The notes: generated from the letters alone by a model not told the origin. A stretch of DNA of 64,000 nt from Malania oleifera (GCF_029873635.1 NC_080417.1:31050214-31114213); one strand, 5' to 3'. Shown: positions 38,001 to 48,869, numbered from the stretch's first letter. A program made the numbers and translations.

Positions 38001-38484
38001 CCGGGAGAGGATTAGATCAGCTCAGAGTCTGCAGAAGAGTTATGCAGATGTTCTCCGCTGTGATTTAGAGTTCGAAGTGGGAGGTAACGTATTTCTGCGT
38101 ATTGCTCTGATGAAAGGGGTGATGAGATTTGGGAGGAAGGGCAAGTTGAGCCCGAGGTATATTGGACCATTCAAGGTACCTGAACGAGTGAGTCCGGTAG
38201 CCTACAGGATTGCATTACCCCCAACACTTTCAAGGGTCCACGATGTGTTTCACGTATCCATGTTGAGGAGGTACGTGTTGGATCCTTCACATGTTATTAG
38301 TTATAATGAGTTGGAAATTAGGGATACGTTAGCGTATAAAGAGATACCTATTCAGGTTCTGGACCATAAAGTTCAGAAGCTTCGTACCAAAGAGATACCG
38401 TTAGTGAAGGTATTGTGGCAGAACCACGAGGTTGAGGAAGCTTCTTGGGAACTGGAAACGAAAATACGCCGAAAGTATCCATAG
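35050..38484 (+). pseudogene. Gypsy B pol (protease, RT, RNase H, integrase, chromodomain; broken)
   Basis: Protease DSG is YSG (Tyr codon 35160-35162), so the catalytic Asp is lost. [43 protein letters not shown] and an intact FIDDILVYS (about 36161-36187). RNase H: YSNAS replaces the usual Asp, followed by a frameshift at about 36618. Then [24 protein letters not shown]. Integrase: the QCLTCQQ zinc part is intact, WEHISMDFVTRLPP, then a TAA and frameshift near 37647-37680. Tail: VHDVFHVSMLRRY and PLVKVLWQNHEVEEASWELE, a Tekay-type chromodomain region ending at 38484. Other stops lie near 35814, 35943, 37139 and 37394. Confidence 0.9.
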
Positions 38485-38748
38485 TTGTTTTGAGCACTTG
38501 TACATGATCCTACTGTGGGTTGGGATAGGTGGTTGGTCGTCAGGAGTGTGTGTGTATTGTGAATTCCTGAGACAGTTGTATATGTAACCACAGTATTCCT
38601 AGGCCATAAGTGAGGGTATGTATGCGTATGTGTATGATGGGGCTACGCTGTAGTAGTCGCCAGTTTCTTGTTGATAGTTAGTATGTGTGTGTTCCGGGTA
38701 TGATTTTGTGAATGAGAGATGGCAAATTTCGAGGACGAAATTTTTATA

Positions 38749-38760
38749 AGGAGGGGAGAT
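38749..38760 (+). other. Gypsy B polypurine tract
   Basis: Purine run AAGGAGGGGAGA directly before the 3' LTR at 38761. Confidence 0.85.
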
Positions 38761-40687
38761 TGTAAGAACCCGAATTGTGATAAAGGGGTTAAATAAATAA
38801 GAGAGGGGCAAATTGGGAATTTGGCACATTTCGTCGACAAACCCAGAATTCGTCAACGAAACCTTTATTCTTCTCGTCGACGAAATTCAGAGACTCGTCG
38901 ACGAAGAGAAGTTGAGGAAACTCGGAAAAACCAGAGATCCAAAATTTGTCGACGAGGCCATTGATTCGTCGACGAAGTCAATGAAAGATTTGTCGACGAG
39001 AACACCATTTCGTCGACAAAATTGCCCAGGGTCAAAGGCCTATAAATAGAAATTCCTTTACTTCCTCACTAAGAAACTTAAATTTTTATCTCTCTCTCTC
39101 TAAACCTCTCCCTACTCTCTCTCTTTCTCTCTAGATTTCTTCGCCGATCGTTGATGGAATCGAAAATCTGAAGTTACCATGAGGATTGTGGAAGGATTCT
39201 CTACAATTTCTACGGATCGAAATCTTGTTTCGGAGATTTTTGGATTTAGACATAAAATCGAGGTAAGGCTCGGTTTTCAATTCTATTTTTGTAGTTTTGT
39301 AGGTAACTATCTTGTGAGTATATTTTGTACTATGATTTGTAGATTTTTGAACTCAGTTCGCTGTTTAGGAGCCTTGGAGTTCGGGATTTGGTATTCGGGG
39401 AAAAGGTAAGGGGAACTATGTTTATATTGGTTATTTTTGAAATCGAACTCGGTGGAACTGTGGTCCACGGTCCTGTGTGTGTTTTGACTACTCATTTGGG
39501 GGGGATCTAATGGGGAAAACTATGGGTTTTTCATTATTACAGTTTTGGGAAAAGGGGGCGACGGGCTGCATCCCTGGTTTTGTTGAGAACCAAGTATATG
39601 TGTGATTTATACTGTGATATTGGGATGGTCGTGCCTTGACTTGTTTAAACTGTATTTTTTTGAAAAACCATGATTTAAATTACCAAATGGGTGTGGTTTG
39701 TTTGGTTATATGAGCATTCATGTGTGTGTGATATGTTGAAATGCTAGTAGGAACGCGGTTCCGAAATGATTTCAAGTAGTGAGAGTGTTCGGATCTATAT
39801 CCGAGGGCATGTATTTTACCGCCTGCCATGTGGGCAAGAGTGTCCGGCTCTATATCCGAGGGCGTGTGTTTATCGCCTGCCACGTAGGTAAGAGTGTTCG
39901 GCTCTATATCCGAGGGCATGAGCCTATACCCGCAGATCAGGCCGAAGGGTGTGGATCCACCAGTTAGCGCCGGTACGATGCCATGGGAGTCGGGGACTAG
40001 CCATGTGCCAGTGGCGCAGTGCTTCGTGGGTTGGTTTCGGGCCAACGTAGTATGTCACGGGCTGGCTTCGGGCCGATGGGTGTGACGACACCAAGATTGT
40101 TGATCATGTGTTTGTGTATGGGTGCGTGTGTGCACTGTGGAAACTTGTGTATGTGTGCGTGTATGCACTGTGAAAATTAGTACTAGAATGCATTTAACTA
40201 CGTATATGTTGTATCATGATAACACTCAAATGCCACACACCGATATAACATGTGTTCTCCTTTACTAAGAGGTGTCTCACCCCTGCTGTACGTACATTTT
40301 TACAGGTCCTTCGAGTAAACGGAACTAGCATCCTGGTGTAGGGAGCGTAGTGTCTGGTGTACTGCATTTAGCGCTTGGGTAAATGCTTGGACTGTATTTT
40401 TGGTGGGTTGCCATTTTGAGATGTATTTGGGCACCTCGTTTGTACTTTTTGACAGAGCCATGTTTTGCTCTTGTATAGACTCTGGTATGGTATTGTATAT
40501 GATGTTATAGAATGACCTTTTTCCGTTGCATATATGTTGGTAATTGGATGTGTTTAGGGTGCCTGGGAACCCCATGGGGTCGGATCCTCATCCGTTGTAT
40601 TGTATCTTTGGATGTTTGATCGGATACAGGGATAGGTTAGACTACATTCTCACCCTTGGATCCCATTTCGGGGTTCGGGGTGTGACA
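38761..40687 (+). repeat. Gypsy B 3' LTR
   Basis: TGTAAGAACC to GGGGTGTGACA, collinear with the 5' LTR throughout: palindrome array 38829-39020, TATAAATA near 39041, 'gaggtaaggctcgg' near 39260, and three 'tctatatccgaggg' units at 39779-39920. Confidence 0.9.
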
Positions 40688-41998
40688 ATATCGGCGCACG
40701 AGCCGAGAGTTTTATATGATATACTGGCGTACGAGCCGAGGATGTTCTCACATGATATGCCGGCGTACAGGCCAAGCCTTTTATATGATATGCCGATGTA
40801 TGGGATAAGCCTTTTATTTGATATTTGTGATACGGCGTATGGGCCGTGATTGATAAAATATGAAATGTCGGCGTATAAGATTTTCATATTATGATATGAA
40901 ATGTGATATGATGATATTGATTTGACAATTATTATTATGGAATAGTAATGTATCACATTTTAAAATATGTCATATGTTATTAGAACCAGGTTGACTTAGT
41001 TTAGGCTTACATGAGCACGGTACCGTAGCTATGTGATCACGATCATTATGATGTTAGTGTTATCGCTGTCGTACAGGGCAGCGGGAAGATGGATAGTCGA
41101 TGTGGTTTATTGTAGTGTTGGCGCCCCTGGTGTACGGACCAGGTCTGACAGACCCATCGTACTTACAGACTTTTGCTTTTGACTTGGCAGTGGTCGGCCA
41201 ACCATTGTCAGGTCCTACCTTCGGCCCTCACAACCCAGTCATGGAGGGGTAAGACATGACACTAGTCAGCTAACCTTCCAAGGTTGTTTTTGTATTATTA
41301 TTGTATGAGATGAGTTATGTTTATGGAAATCTAGAATGTTCTATCATGATATGATTATATATGTTTTCCCAAATATGATACAGACAGTTTCACTAAATAT
41401 GTTTATGTATGGTTTTATGTATAACTTGGAAATACTCATGTTGCCACACACTAGTATTAGTTTATTTCCCTTACTGAGAGGTGTCTCGCCCCAAATTATA
41501 TGCGCACTTTAGGAGCCCCAGATAGGAGAGCGGATAAAGCTCCGCAGCGCTAGAGTTCATTAGTTATACCCTATCCAAAAGGTAAGTCTTTTACTAGGGT
41601 CAGATGGATTTTTTTGGGTGACGACCCTAGGACTGGTTTTGATTGTTTTGGGATGTATACAATGGAAGTAGTAAGCTTTAGTATTGTGTTGAATGGTAAT
41701 ATGAGATGTATATGATTTTATGTTTCCTGCTGCTTAGGCTTCCATGTTGTATTTCTGATGTATCCCTGGTACCCACAGGTTCAGGTTGATTATGATCTGT
41801 TAGGTTTATTATATCGGTTTTTTATTATCATGGAAAAAAATGGTAAATAAGCAGGTCGTTACAAATGTACTATGAGATGTTTTACCAGCTAAATTTCGTT
41901 TCAATTGTTTGTCAGTATAATATGTTTGTAAGCTCAGTTATCACATACTAGTAATAACATATTTCCTCTTACTGAACGTTCTCTCATCCCAGTGATTT

Positions 41999-44175
41999 TG
42001 TAATGACCTACTACTTATATAACATTTTTTTTTTCCATCTATACATATATAACATAATTACCATCTGTCTGAGATAATACTGATCACATCCCAGACTCAA
42101 AGGAGCACTGAGGAAACTCTGTACATCACACATATCTAAACAGCAGTATGCAAGAAACTGTAATCTGTTATATACAATACCAGAAAACTATAAATCTTAT
42201 AGTGTATGTAAATATTACAAAATACCCAGTGACATCACCAAAACCTGGAATCTACCCCAAACCACTGGTATCGTAAAAACACCTTCCCTTCCAGTATGGG
42301 CAGTGCAAGATAATCTCTACTCGCGAGCTTAATATGCTCACCTAGCTGGATCTCTTGAAAAAAATAGTAAGTCACTGGGATGATACAATGCTCGGTAAGA
42401 GGAAATATGTTATTACTAGTGTGTGGAGGCTAAGTTGCACATTTAATATACTGAAATAATACTGATACTGTAAAATGAGTAAGTTGATATACTGTACAAA
42501 ACACATGTAATGTAGTTTAAAATACAACTGTGTATCTAAATTGCTATCTATACATACTGCTAATCTGATAATATAAGTTGATGTTGTATGATACTATACA
42601 TAGGAACTTCTGCTAATACCCTGGGATTTGTATGTCATGATTTAACCCCTCATGACAGGGTTGTGCGGCCCGTAGGCTGGACTTACTCTAGCTGGCCTGC
42701 TAGGCAAGTCAATCTATCTCTATCATCTGCCAATCTAACCCACTGCAATCTCTCCGCACAATCTCCAAATCTAACATCGTCTAACCGGCCACCTTAACCC
42801 AGCTCTCTAGGGAGACTGCAATCTCTCTTGGCACAGTTAGACGGAATCCACATACTATCTGAGTTATGTGGTTGCACTCTATCTGCAATAGCAACGGTAG
42901 CGTGCTCTGCTGTCTATATCTGTCTGAAATTTTCACAAGGTTCTGATATCGTGTAATACTGTATACATATATAAATATATATTTATCTTACTGCTTTTAA
43001 CATGATTTCAAAATAACCATAACACTATAATCTGAACTGTAATATTAGAATTATCTGAATGAAAAATTTATAATATCTGTCTGAAATATATGTAATATCT
43101 ATCTGAAATATCTGTAATATCTATCTGAAATATCTGTAATATTTTTTTCTAAGATCTGTAACATTTGGCTGTAATATCTATAATTTCTTTCTAATATGTC
43201 TGTAATTTCTGTCTAAGTGTTATGGTTTAGAAATCATGTTATTCAGACAAATGCTATAAATCTTACTTTCTGCTAATAAACTTGTATAACTGGATATCTG
43301 TAAAATTTCATAATCAACATATTAAACTATAATAAACTCAGGCCACACAACTGTGTAATTCAAATCTCGTGCTTCATATCTATAATTTCTCTGAAATAAT
43401 AATTCTCATGATATTCTGGAAAAATAAACTGATCAACATGCTTGAAAATATAAATACATAATTTTCTATTATACATTCTAAAAACTCCCTAACATAGCAT
43501 ATTTCCCTTACCTAATTTCTAAAAAGCCCCTACTGTATTCTAGTCTTACACCTGCAAGGTTCCCCACTCAACACCCTAAAAACAATATCTCCCAGAACAA
43601 AATATCAGTATTTCTTCGTATACTCTATTTCTTATAACTATGGAAAAGGCTAATATTGAATATAATGTCTTACCCTGAGATTGGGATGAAATTCAAACCA
43701 GCCCCACCAATGATCCGCTCCGGCAGACTTGAAGAGAACTTTCCCAGGAGAGTCGTGGTGGCCTCGAATAGTCGAACCAGCAAGAATTTGGCTCGAAAAC
43801 CTAGAGAGAAGGTGGGAGAAACAAACAAGAGAGAGAGAAAAAGGAGAGCTTTTGCATGAAAAATCTGCAGAAAATTCGAGTTTAGGCTATTTATACACTG
43901 GCTTTCGTCGGCAAGCCACGTCACTTCATCGACGAGGTCAAGAAGGATGTTCGTCGATGAATGCCTACTCCTCGTCAATGAAATTTAGAACTTGGAAAAA
44001 CAGCTTCTTGGTATCTTCTCGTCAACGAGACACGCCCCCGTCGACGAGGCCTTCGTGTGTGCTCGTCGACAAATCCCCTGTGTTCGTCTACGAGACCCTG
44101 TTTAATTTTTCAATTTTAATTCCTTTTCTCTCCTTATTCTATTATTAAATTATGAAAATTATCCGGCTCTCTACA
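41999..44175 (-). mobile_element. Family C solo LTR C3 (complete), TSD GATTT
   Basis: 2177 bp on the minus strand. The exact 5-bp repeat GATTT lies at 41994-41998 and 44176-44180. On the minus strand it starts TGTAGAGAGCC and carries TCGTCGACGA-like motifs (44100 down to 43905). A TATA (complement at about 43892) and a CT-rich leader follow, and it ends GTCATTACA at 41999. No coding region is present. It is inverted relative to C1 and C2 and inserted in C0. Confidence 0.85.
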
Positions 44176-44536
44176 GATTTAATATTTTTCAAGTGATCCA
44201 GTTAGGCGAGTGGATCAAGCTCGCAAATAGAGAGGGCGAGTACACTGCTCTATCTGTAAGGTAAATTTTAATAGGAGATTGTATTTTTGAGTAGTAACCA
44301 GGAGTTTTGGGTATATGATACTGGGATGATGTGTAATTATGTAATTATGTTTTGGGGAAAACTGGATTATGGTATTGTAAATATGGATATATTTTTTTAT
44401 GTTTTCCACTGCTTAGGTATGTAATATGAGCAAGGTTTCCTCAGTGCTCACTTGGGACCTAGGAGGTTATAGCAGATGATTCAGGGGTATCATAGTAAAT
44501 AGGTAAAAAAAAGGGTATAATTTTTAGGCCGTTACA
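44176..44536 (+). mobile_element. Family C 5' LTR (C0), last segment
   Basis: Continues the LTR interrupted at 15058, ending GGCCGTTACA at 44536 right before a PBS. Its first bases 'aatatttttcaagtg' resemble the matching place of the right-hand LTR G remnant (about 45890). Confidence 0.65.
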
Positions 44537-44538
44537 GT

Positions 44539-44552
44539 TTGGTATCAGAGCC
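44539..44552 (+). other. Primer binding site of the family C element
   Basis: TTGGTATCAGAGCC two bases after LTR end 44536; complementary to initiator tRNA-Met. It shows that C0 is a 5' LTR, not a solo LTR. Confidence 0.85.
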
Positions 44553-44862
44553 TAGGTTGCTAGGTTCTATAGGCTCTAGAGTGCAGTGGAAACAATACCA
44601 TGATATAGGAAAAGGATTTGAGGTTTTGTTCTGTGGTCTAAGTACAGAATTTCCGTGGTGGTTTCTATGTCTTTCCTAGGGTGACGATTTCAGGAAAGCC
44701 ATAGTAAACTATTGTCAGGTCGTGTGTCTAGGTTGCAGGATTGAATTTTGAATTAAGATTAGGGAGGGTAGTTAATTGTGAAGATGAGATTTCAGTTAGA
44801 AGAAATAAATTAGATTTGTATGGGAGATAGAGTCCTTAAATTATATTTATTGTCTTTTCAGG

Positions 44863-45317
44863 ATGGACCTAGGGAGTAGTGGTATGAATGTTGGGGATGA
44901 TGGAGCAGGACCTTTCAGTATGGAGGGCAGAGATTCCGATGCGGTACTGCACAACGTCACCCAGCAGGTGATGGCTGAGATAGCCAAAAGCTTAGGGGAG
45001 CGTAGCTGCACGATCGAGCAATTTACGCGGATAAGACCTCCATCATTTTCTAGAGGAGCAGACCCTCTAGTAGTTGAGAACTTGATTCAGGATATTGAGG
45101 ATATAATGATGGTCCTCCCATGTACTGACGAGCAAAAGGTATTGTTTGCGACATTGAAGTTAGCCATGGAGGCAAAACACTGGTGGAGATCAGCAAGGTT
45201 GATTGAGGAACAGAGGCTTGATCCGGTAGCAGTGACGTGGAGCCATTTCCGAGAGTTGTTTTTTGACCGGTACTTCTCTGCCACCGTTAGGAGAGCGAAG
45301 GCAACAGAATCTCTCGG
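44863..45317 (+). pseudogene. Family C gypsy gag, N-terminal part
   Basis: ATG at 44863 (MDLGSSGMNVGDDGAG). The gag domain is intact for about 150 codons: SCTIEQFTRIRPPSFSRG, IEDIMMVLPCTDEQKVLFAT, AKHWWRSARLIEE and WSHFRELFFDRYFSAT. After KATES the frame runs straight into an inverted LTR fragment, so the rest of gag and all of pol are lost. It is clearly related to gypsy A and B gag but diverged, and without internal stops over this stretch. Confidence 0.85.
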
Positions 45318-45481
45318 TATCCTCTCGTCGACGATCCTTTGAACCTCACGGACAAGCCACAGAAGAGACTTCGTCAACAAGAGAAGGAGTCTCGTCAACG
45401 AGCCTTGTTGTTTTCACCTTTTTAAATTCCTTCCCCTTTTCTTATTTTTTTAATCCACATTTCTCGGGTTGGGTTCTTACA
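45318..45481 (-). mobile_element. Inverted gypsy LTR fragment (U3 start)
   Basis: On the minus strand this starts TGTAAGAACCC at 45481 like the LTRs of gypsy A and B, followed after about 90 bases by TCGTTGACGA/TCGTCGACGA motifs. Only about 165 bp is present. It replaces the C-terminal part of the family C element, so a deletion or complex rearrangement joined the two. Confidence 0.6.
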
Positions 45482-46202
45482 AGTTTAGCGAGCCTAATGT
45501 CATGACAGTTCAGCCGGTTTTATGTCGTGATTAGTGATGAAATGACAGTTATACAGAAATTATGATATGACAAATTTTATGTAGAAATATGAAAAATGAG
45601 ATTATGTTATAGTTATATTATATGATTTTCCATCTAGGGGAAAAATTCAATTATCTATATGTATATAAGATGATTTACATATTCAGAGAAACTTATTATG
45701 ATAAAGTATGCTTATGTTGAAAAATATATATTTACCAGACTTACATATGTACGAGTACAAATTTACATGATTTACCAATTAAAGTTAGTTATTTACAGGA
45801 TATGTTTATGATACACTAGAACTCATGTTGCCACACACAAATTATAATCTATTCCTTCTTATTGAGAGGTGTCTTACCCCATGATTACCCAATATTTTTC
45901 ATATGCCATGTGGAATATAACAGTAGTCATAGTAGCGCAGTGGAAGCGTAGGTGAGATAGAAGGTTTTGTTTAGAATAGATATTTAATTTAATTAGGTTT
46001 TTGATGTATTTAGACTATTGTTTTAGGGATATATAAATTGTGATGTTGAAAATGATATTGTTGTTGTATTAGGATAATTAGTACTCTGGTAATTTGAATT
46101 TGAGGTCTTCCGCTGTCTGTATCAATGATTATTATAATTTTGAAATATTCAAATTATTACAAGTGGTATCATAGAAATTGAATGAAAATTTTTTGGTCGT
46201 CA
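45482..46202 (+). mobile_element. LTR G, right part
   Basis: R-U5-like sequence with 'gttgccacacac' and 'attgagaggtgtcttacccc' (compare gypsy LTRs), ending GGTCGTCA. It is followed by CACAT and copia X. Pairing with 12790-13653 as one LTR is inferred. Confidence 0.5.
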
Positions 46203-46846
46203 CACATACACTCGACCTAACTTGGCATATACACTAAGTGTCGTGAGCCAATTCATGCATTCTCCAAGTGAAGAACATATGAATGCAGTTTCCTGCATTT
46301 TGCGCTACTTGAAGTCATCTCCAAGGAAAGGGATTATGTTTAAAAAGGGGAATAATCTAGATGGCAAAGGATACACTGATGTAGATTAGGCTGGATTAAT
46401 CAAAGATAGGCAGTCTACAGCACGATATTTCATGTTTGTAGAAGGAAATCTGCTCACTTGGCAAAGCAAGAAGCAAGTTGTAGTTGCTTTATCTAGTACT
46501 GAATCTGAGTTCAGAGGAATGGCTAAAGCATTATGTGAATTATATATTATGAATCCATAACTTATTAGAAGATTTGAATATTAAGTGTGACAGCCCAATG
46601 AAGTTACATTGTGATAACAAGGCAACTTGTGATATTGCCCACAACCCATTTCAACACGATAGAACCAAACATTTGGATGTTGATAGGCATTTCATCAAGG
46701 AGAAACTAGAAGCAAGGATCATTGAAACACCTCATGTCTCGTCTCAAGAACAACTTGCTGATCTACTCACCAAGGTCATATCAAGTCGAGCATTTCATGA
46801 TGGTCTCAACAAATTGGGAATGAGCAACATCTATGCACCAACTTGA
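46203..46846 (+). pseudogene. Copia X RNase H (second half of the split element)
   Basis: Directly continues the RT at 12789. Text in frame: TRPNLAYTLSVVSQFMHSPS, then EEHMNAVSCILRYLKSSPRKG, then KKQVVVALSSTESEF (RNase H core), CDNKATCDIAHNP, and RTKHLDVDRHFIKEKL. It ends LADLLTK ... APT with a stop at 46844-46846. There are stops after YTDVD and IMNP and a frame change near 46560. A one- or two-base offset at the rejoining point (46207) adds a frameshift. The match of both halves shows the 33-kb block entered a copia element. Confidence 0.88.
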
Positions 46847-46853
46847 GGGGGAG
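46843..46853 (+). other. Copia X polypurine tract
   Basis: TTGAGGGGGAG directly before LTR start TGTTGAAG, a standard plant copia arrangement. Confidence 0.85.
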
Positions 46854-47082
46854 TGTTGAAGATTCTAGAAATTTTGACTTTCCAAGTTGGTATACTTCCG
46901 TATATAGATTGATTGTAAACATGTTTCCTAGATTAGAGATATGCTCTAGTGGCTGAGAGATTTGTAGTCCTAAACTTTAACATTCCAATTATATATAGTG
47001 GCTACTTATGCCCACAATATTGTAAAGTAAAGAAAAAATGAATAATACCAAGTTTTGACTTTCATTGCTTATAGCTTTATCA
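46854..47082 (+). repeat. Copia X 3' LTR
   Basis: A short LTR starting TGTTGAAGATTC after the polypurine tract. The end is placed at TTATCA (about 47082); with no 5' LTR in the window, this edge is uncertain. Confidence 0.65.
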
Positions 47083-47098
47083 AGATTGAGATTGCAAC

Positions 47099-47608
47099 CA
47101 TGGTTCGAAAATGTGGATTAGAGCAACTGGTTTAACCCAATTCAATCGAAATTGGTTGAACCCAAGCTAATAAATTATATCTTCTTCCAAAAAAATAAAT
47201 AAACTAATAGAATGGTTGCGCACTTAGGACAACAAATGCGCCAACTTCAGCTAAATTTTTTGATTAAAAACAAAAGATTAAATTATAAAGAATATTTTAT
47301 GAAAACAAGAAAAGGAATTCAAAGTTCTAATTAATTAAGATGGTCGTTAGTTTTTATTTTTTTACTTTCAATGAACTAATATGTTTGATTCCCATTAACA
47401 TCTTTATAATATTTATATATGTAAATGTTATAATATTATTTTTTGTAAGAAAATATTATTGCATATAATATTAGGCACATATATACATTTTACATATTAT
47501 ACCATATTCATATTACCAGTTCGACCACCAGTTCAATCACCGGTCGTACTAGTCGGGTCGACCTAGTGGCTTCATCGATTAGTCACCCGATTGTGTTTTA
47601 AAACCATG
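47099..47608. mobile_element. hAT-like MITE 1
   Basis: 510 bp with imperfect terminal inverted repeats CATGGTTCGAAAATG and (complement) CATGGTTTTAAAACAC. Flanks ATTGCAAC (47091-47098) and ATTATAAC (47609-47616) match at 6 of 8 positions, as for an old 8-bp hAT target duplication. Its right-hand sequence ('agttcgaccaccagttcaat') resembles MITE 2. Confidence 0.6.
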
Positions 47609-47616
47609 ATTATAAC

Positions 47617-48869
47617 CTAAACCACATTCTTTCTTACTAACTTCTAAATTATTAGGCAAAACAAGGTACTTTGTATATTTGGGATTTTAGTTGCTCTTCT
47701 AGTTTTTCACAATTACTATTAGTCGATGCCTCTAATACATGCTTTGCCTTATTTCTTTTATATATATTCTTATACCAAATCACACATATTAAGATAAAGT
47801 GTAATTAAAAATGGAAAAAAAAAATTGTAAATAACAAAATTAAAAGGCAACTGTATTTTTTAACAAATTTTAAAGCTAATTGTAGGTGGATGAGGGTTTC
47901 AAAGAGAATTCTTCAAAGAAAAAGTTTAATTCTCTAAGAAATTTAGTATTTTTTTTTCAAATAATTGGTTGTGAGCACATGATAGGCTCGCTTTCCATGT
48001 TTTTGTTGGTGGGGTCATCACCACTAATGTTCATAGAACTAGATTAGATTTTAAGTAACTAATGTGCTTTGTTTTAATTGATTACCTAATATTCTACCAA
48101 ATTATTCACAGCCAATTTCGAAAACAACAAAAATGTGAAAATCCTGTTTTTCATTTTCTTAATTGTAGAGATTAAAGTCTAAAATTATTTAGATTGACTT
48201 TGTAATTATGAAGCATGAGTAATTTTAATCATTTTTTTTCCTTACACCAGCTTGATTACATTTAAGAATAATTTGAGATAACTTGGAGTCAAAGTGATTT
48301 CTCATTATGAAATTGCTTTTAAGTTAACATATAACAACTTAATTAACTCTAACACAAACTTTCATTTACAATCAACGTGAGTAGAAGTTTTGTAAATTAA
48401 CTTACCTATAAAAGTAATTTCAAGTTCAAAATCACTATCTACTATAAGAATGATATTTACGAAGAAATTGGTTAATACTACGAAACCAGTTGTCTTGAAC
48501 AAATAATTTATTGAGAACGACAGACAAAAAATGAATAAGTAATGCGATGAAATTTAATTCGAACAAATTATATTTTAATATAAAATAGTAAAATAATTAA
48601 TTATATAACTCATAAATCTTTTTCAAATTAGGGAGAGAGTGACATAAATAGAATACGTAAAGAAATAGAAAAGCTAGCACGAGGGATATAAAATATAAAT
48701 AGCAGACATCATCCAAAATCAACCCATGCAGCTGGCACAGTGCATTTGCTCTACCTTAATTATTTTTTAAAAATGAATAAAATGCCATGCAGCCTAGTTG
48801 ATCAAATGATAAGAGTTGACCATACCCCAAATCATGATAATAACGGGTGTGGCCGTTCATCCATGATAC

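Larger units (their letters stand above)
31835..40687 (+). mobile_element. Gypsy element B (Tekay-type chromovirus), TSD ATATC
   Basis: A full-structure element of 8853 bp: LTRs 31835-33764 and 38761-40687, PBS 33767-33779, gag, pol, polypurine tract. The exact 5-bp repeat ATATC lies at 31830-31834 and 40688-40692. The two LTRs are nearly equal in length (1930 and 1927 bp) and differ by only a few percent by eye, which fits an insertion younger than the duplication that contains it. Frames are broken, so it is not autonomous. It is the same lineage as gypsy A but with a different LTR. Confidence 0.92.
30888..41863 (+). mobile_element. Family C solo LTR C2, split by gypsy B
   Basis: Duplicate of C1: 30888-31834 plus 40693-41863 gives 2118 bp, against 2119 bp for C1. 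It starts TGTAGTGACATGG after GATGT (30883-30887) and ends GGTCGTTACA before AATGT (41864-41868), one base off the C1 target repeat. Gypsy B inserted into its tandem-repeat section. Confidence 0.85.
30142..43209. repeat. Tandem duplication, unit 2
   Basis: Repeats the order of unit 1: gypsy A LTR tail (30142-30374), C0 segment, LTR C2, C0 segment, LTR C3. Removing gypsy B with its TSD (8858 bp) and the extra 240-bp repeat leaves about 3970 bp, against 3948 bp in unit 1. Sequence then continues past the breakpoint equivalent (43209) into the rest of LTR C3. Confidence 0.85.
12790..46202. mobile_element. 33.4-kb nested retrotransposon block inside copia X
   Basis: The block starts TGTAACGACC at 12790 and ends GGTCGTCA at 46202. 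The direct repeat CACAT flanks it (12785-12789 and 46203-46207), and copia X coding sequence resumes directly on the right. Because the terminal bases are themselves CA-rich, a shorter target repeat (CAT, with the end at 46204) is also possible. Contents from outside in: LTR G; a gypsy element with family C LTRs; gypsy A; two family C solo LTRs; a tandem duplication; then gypsy B and family S copy S4. Confidence 0.7.
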
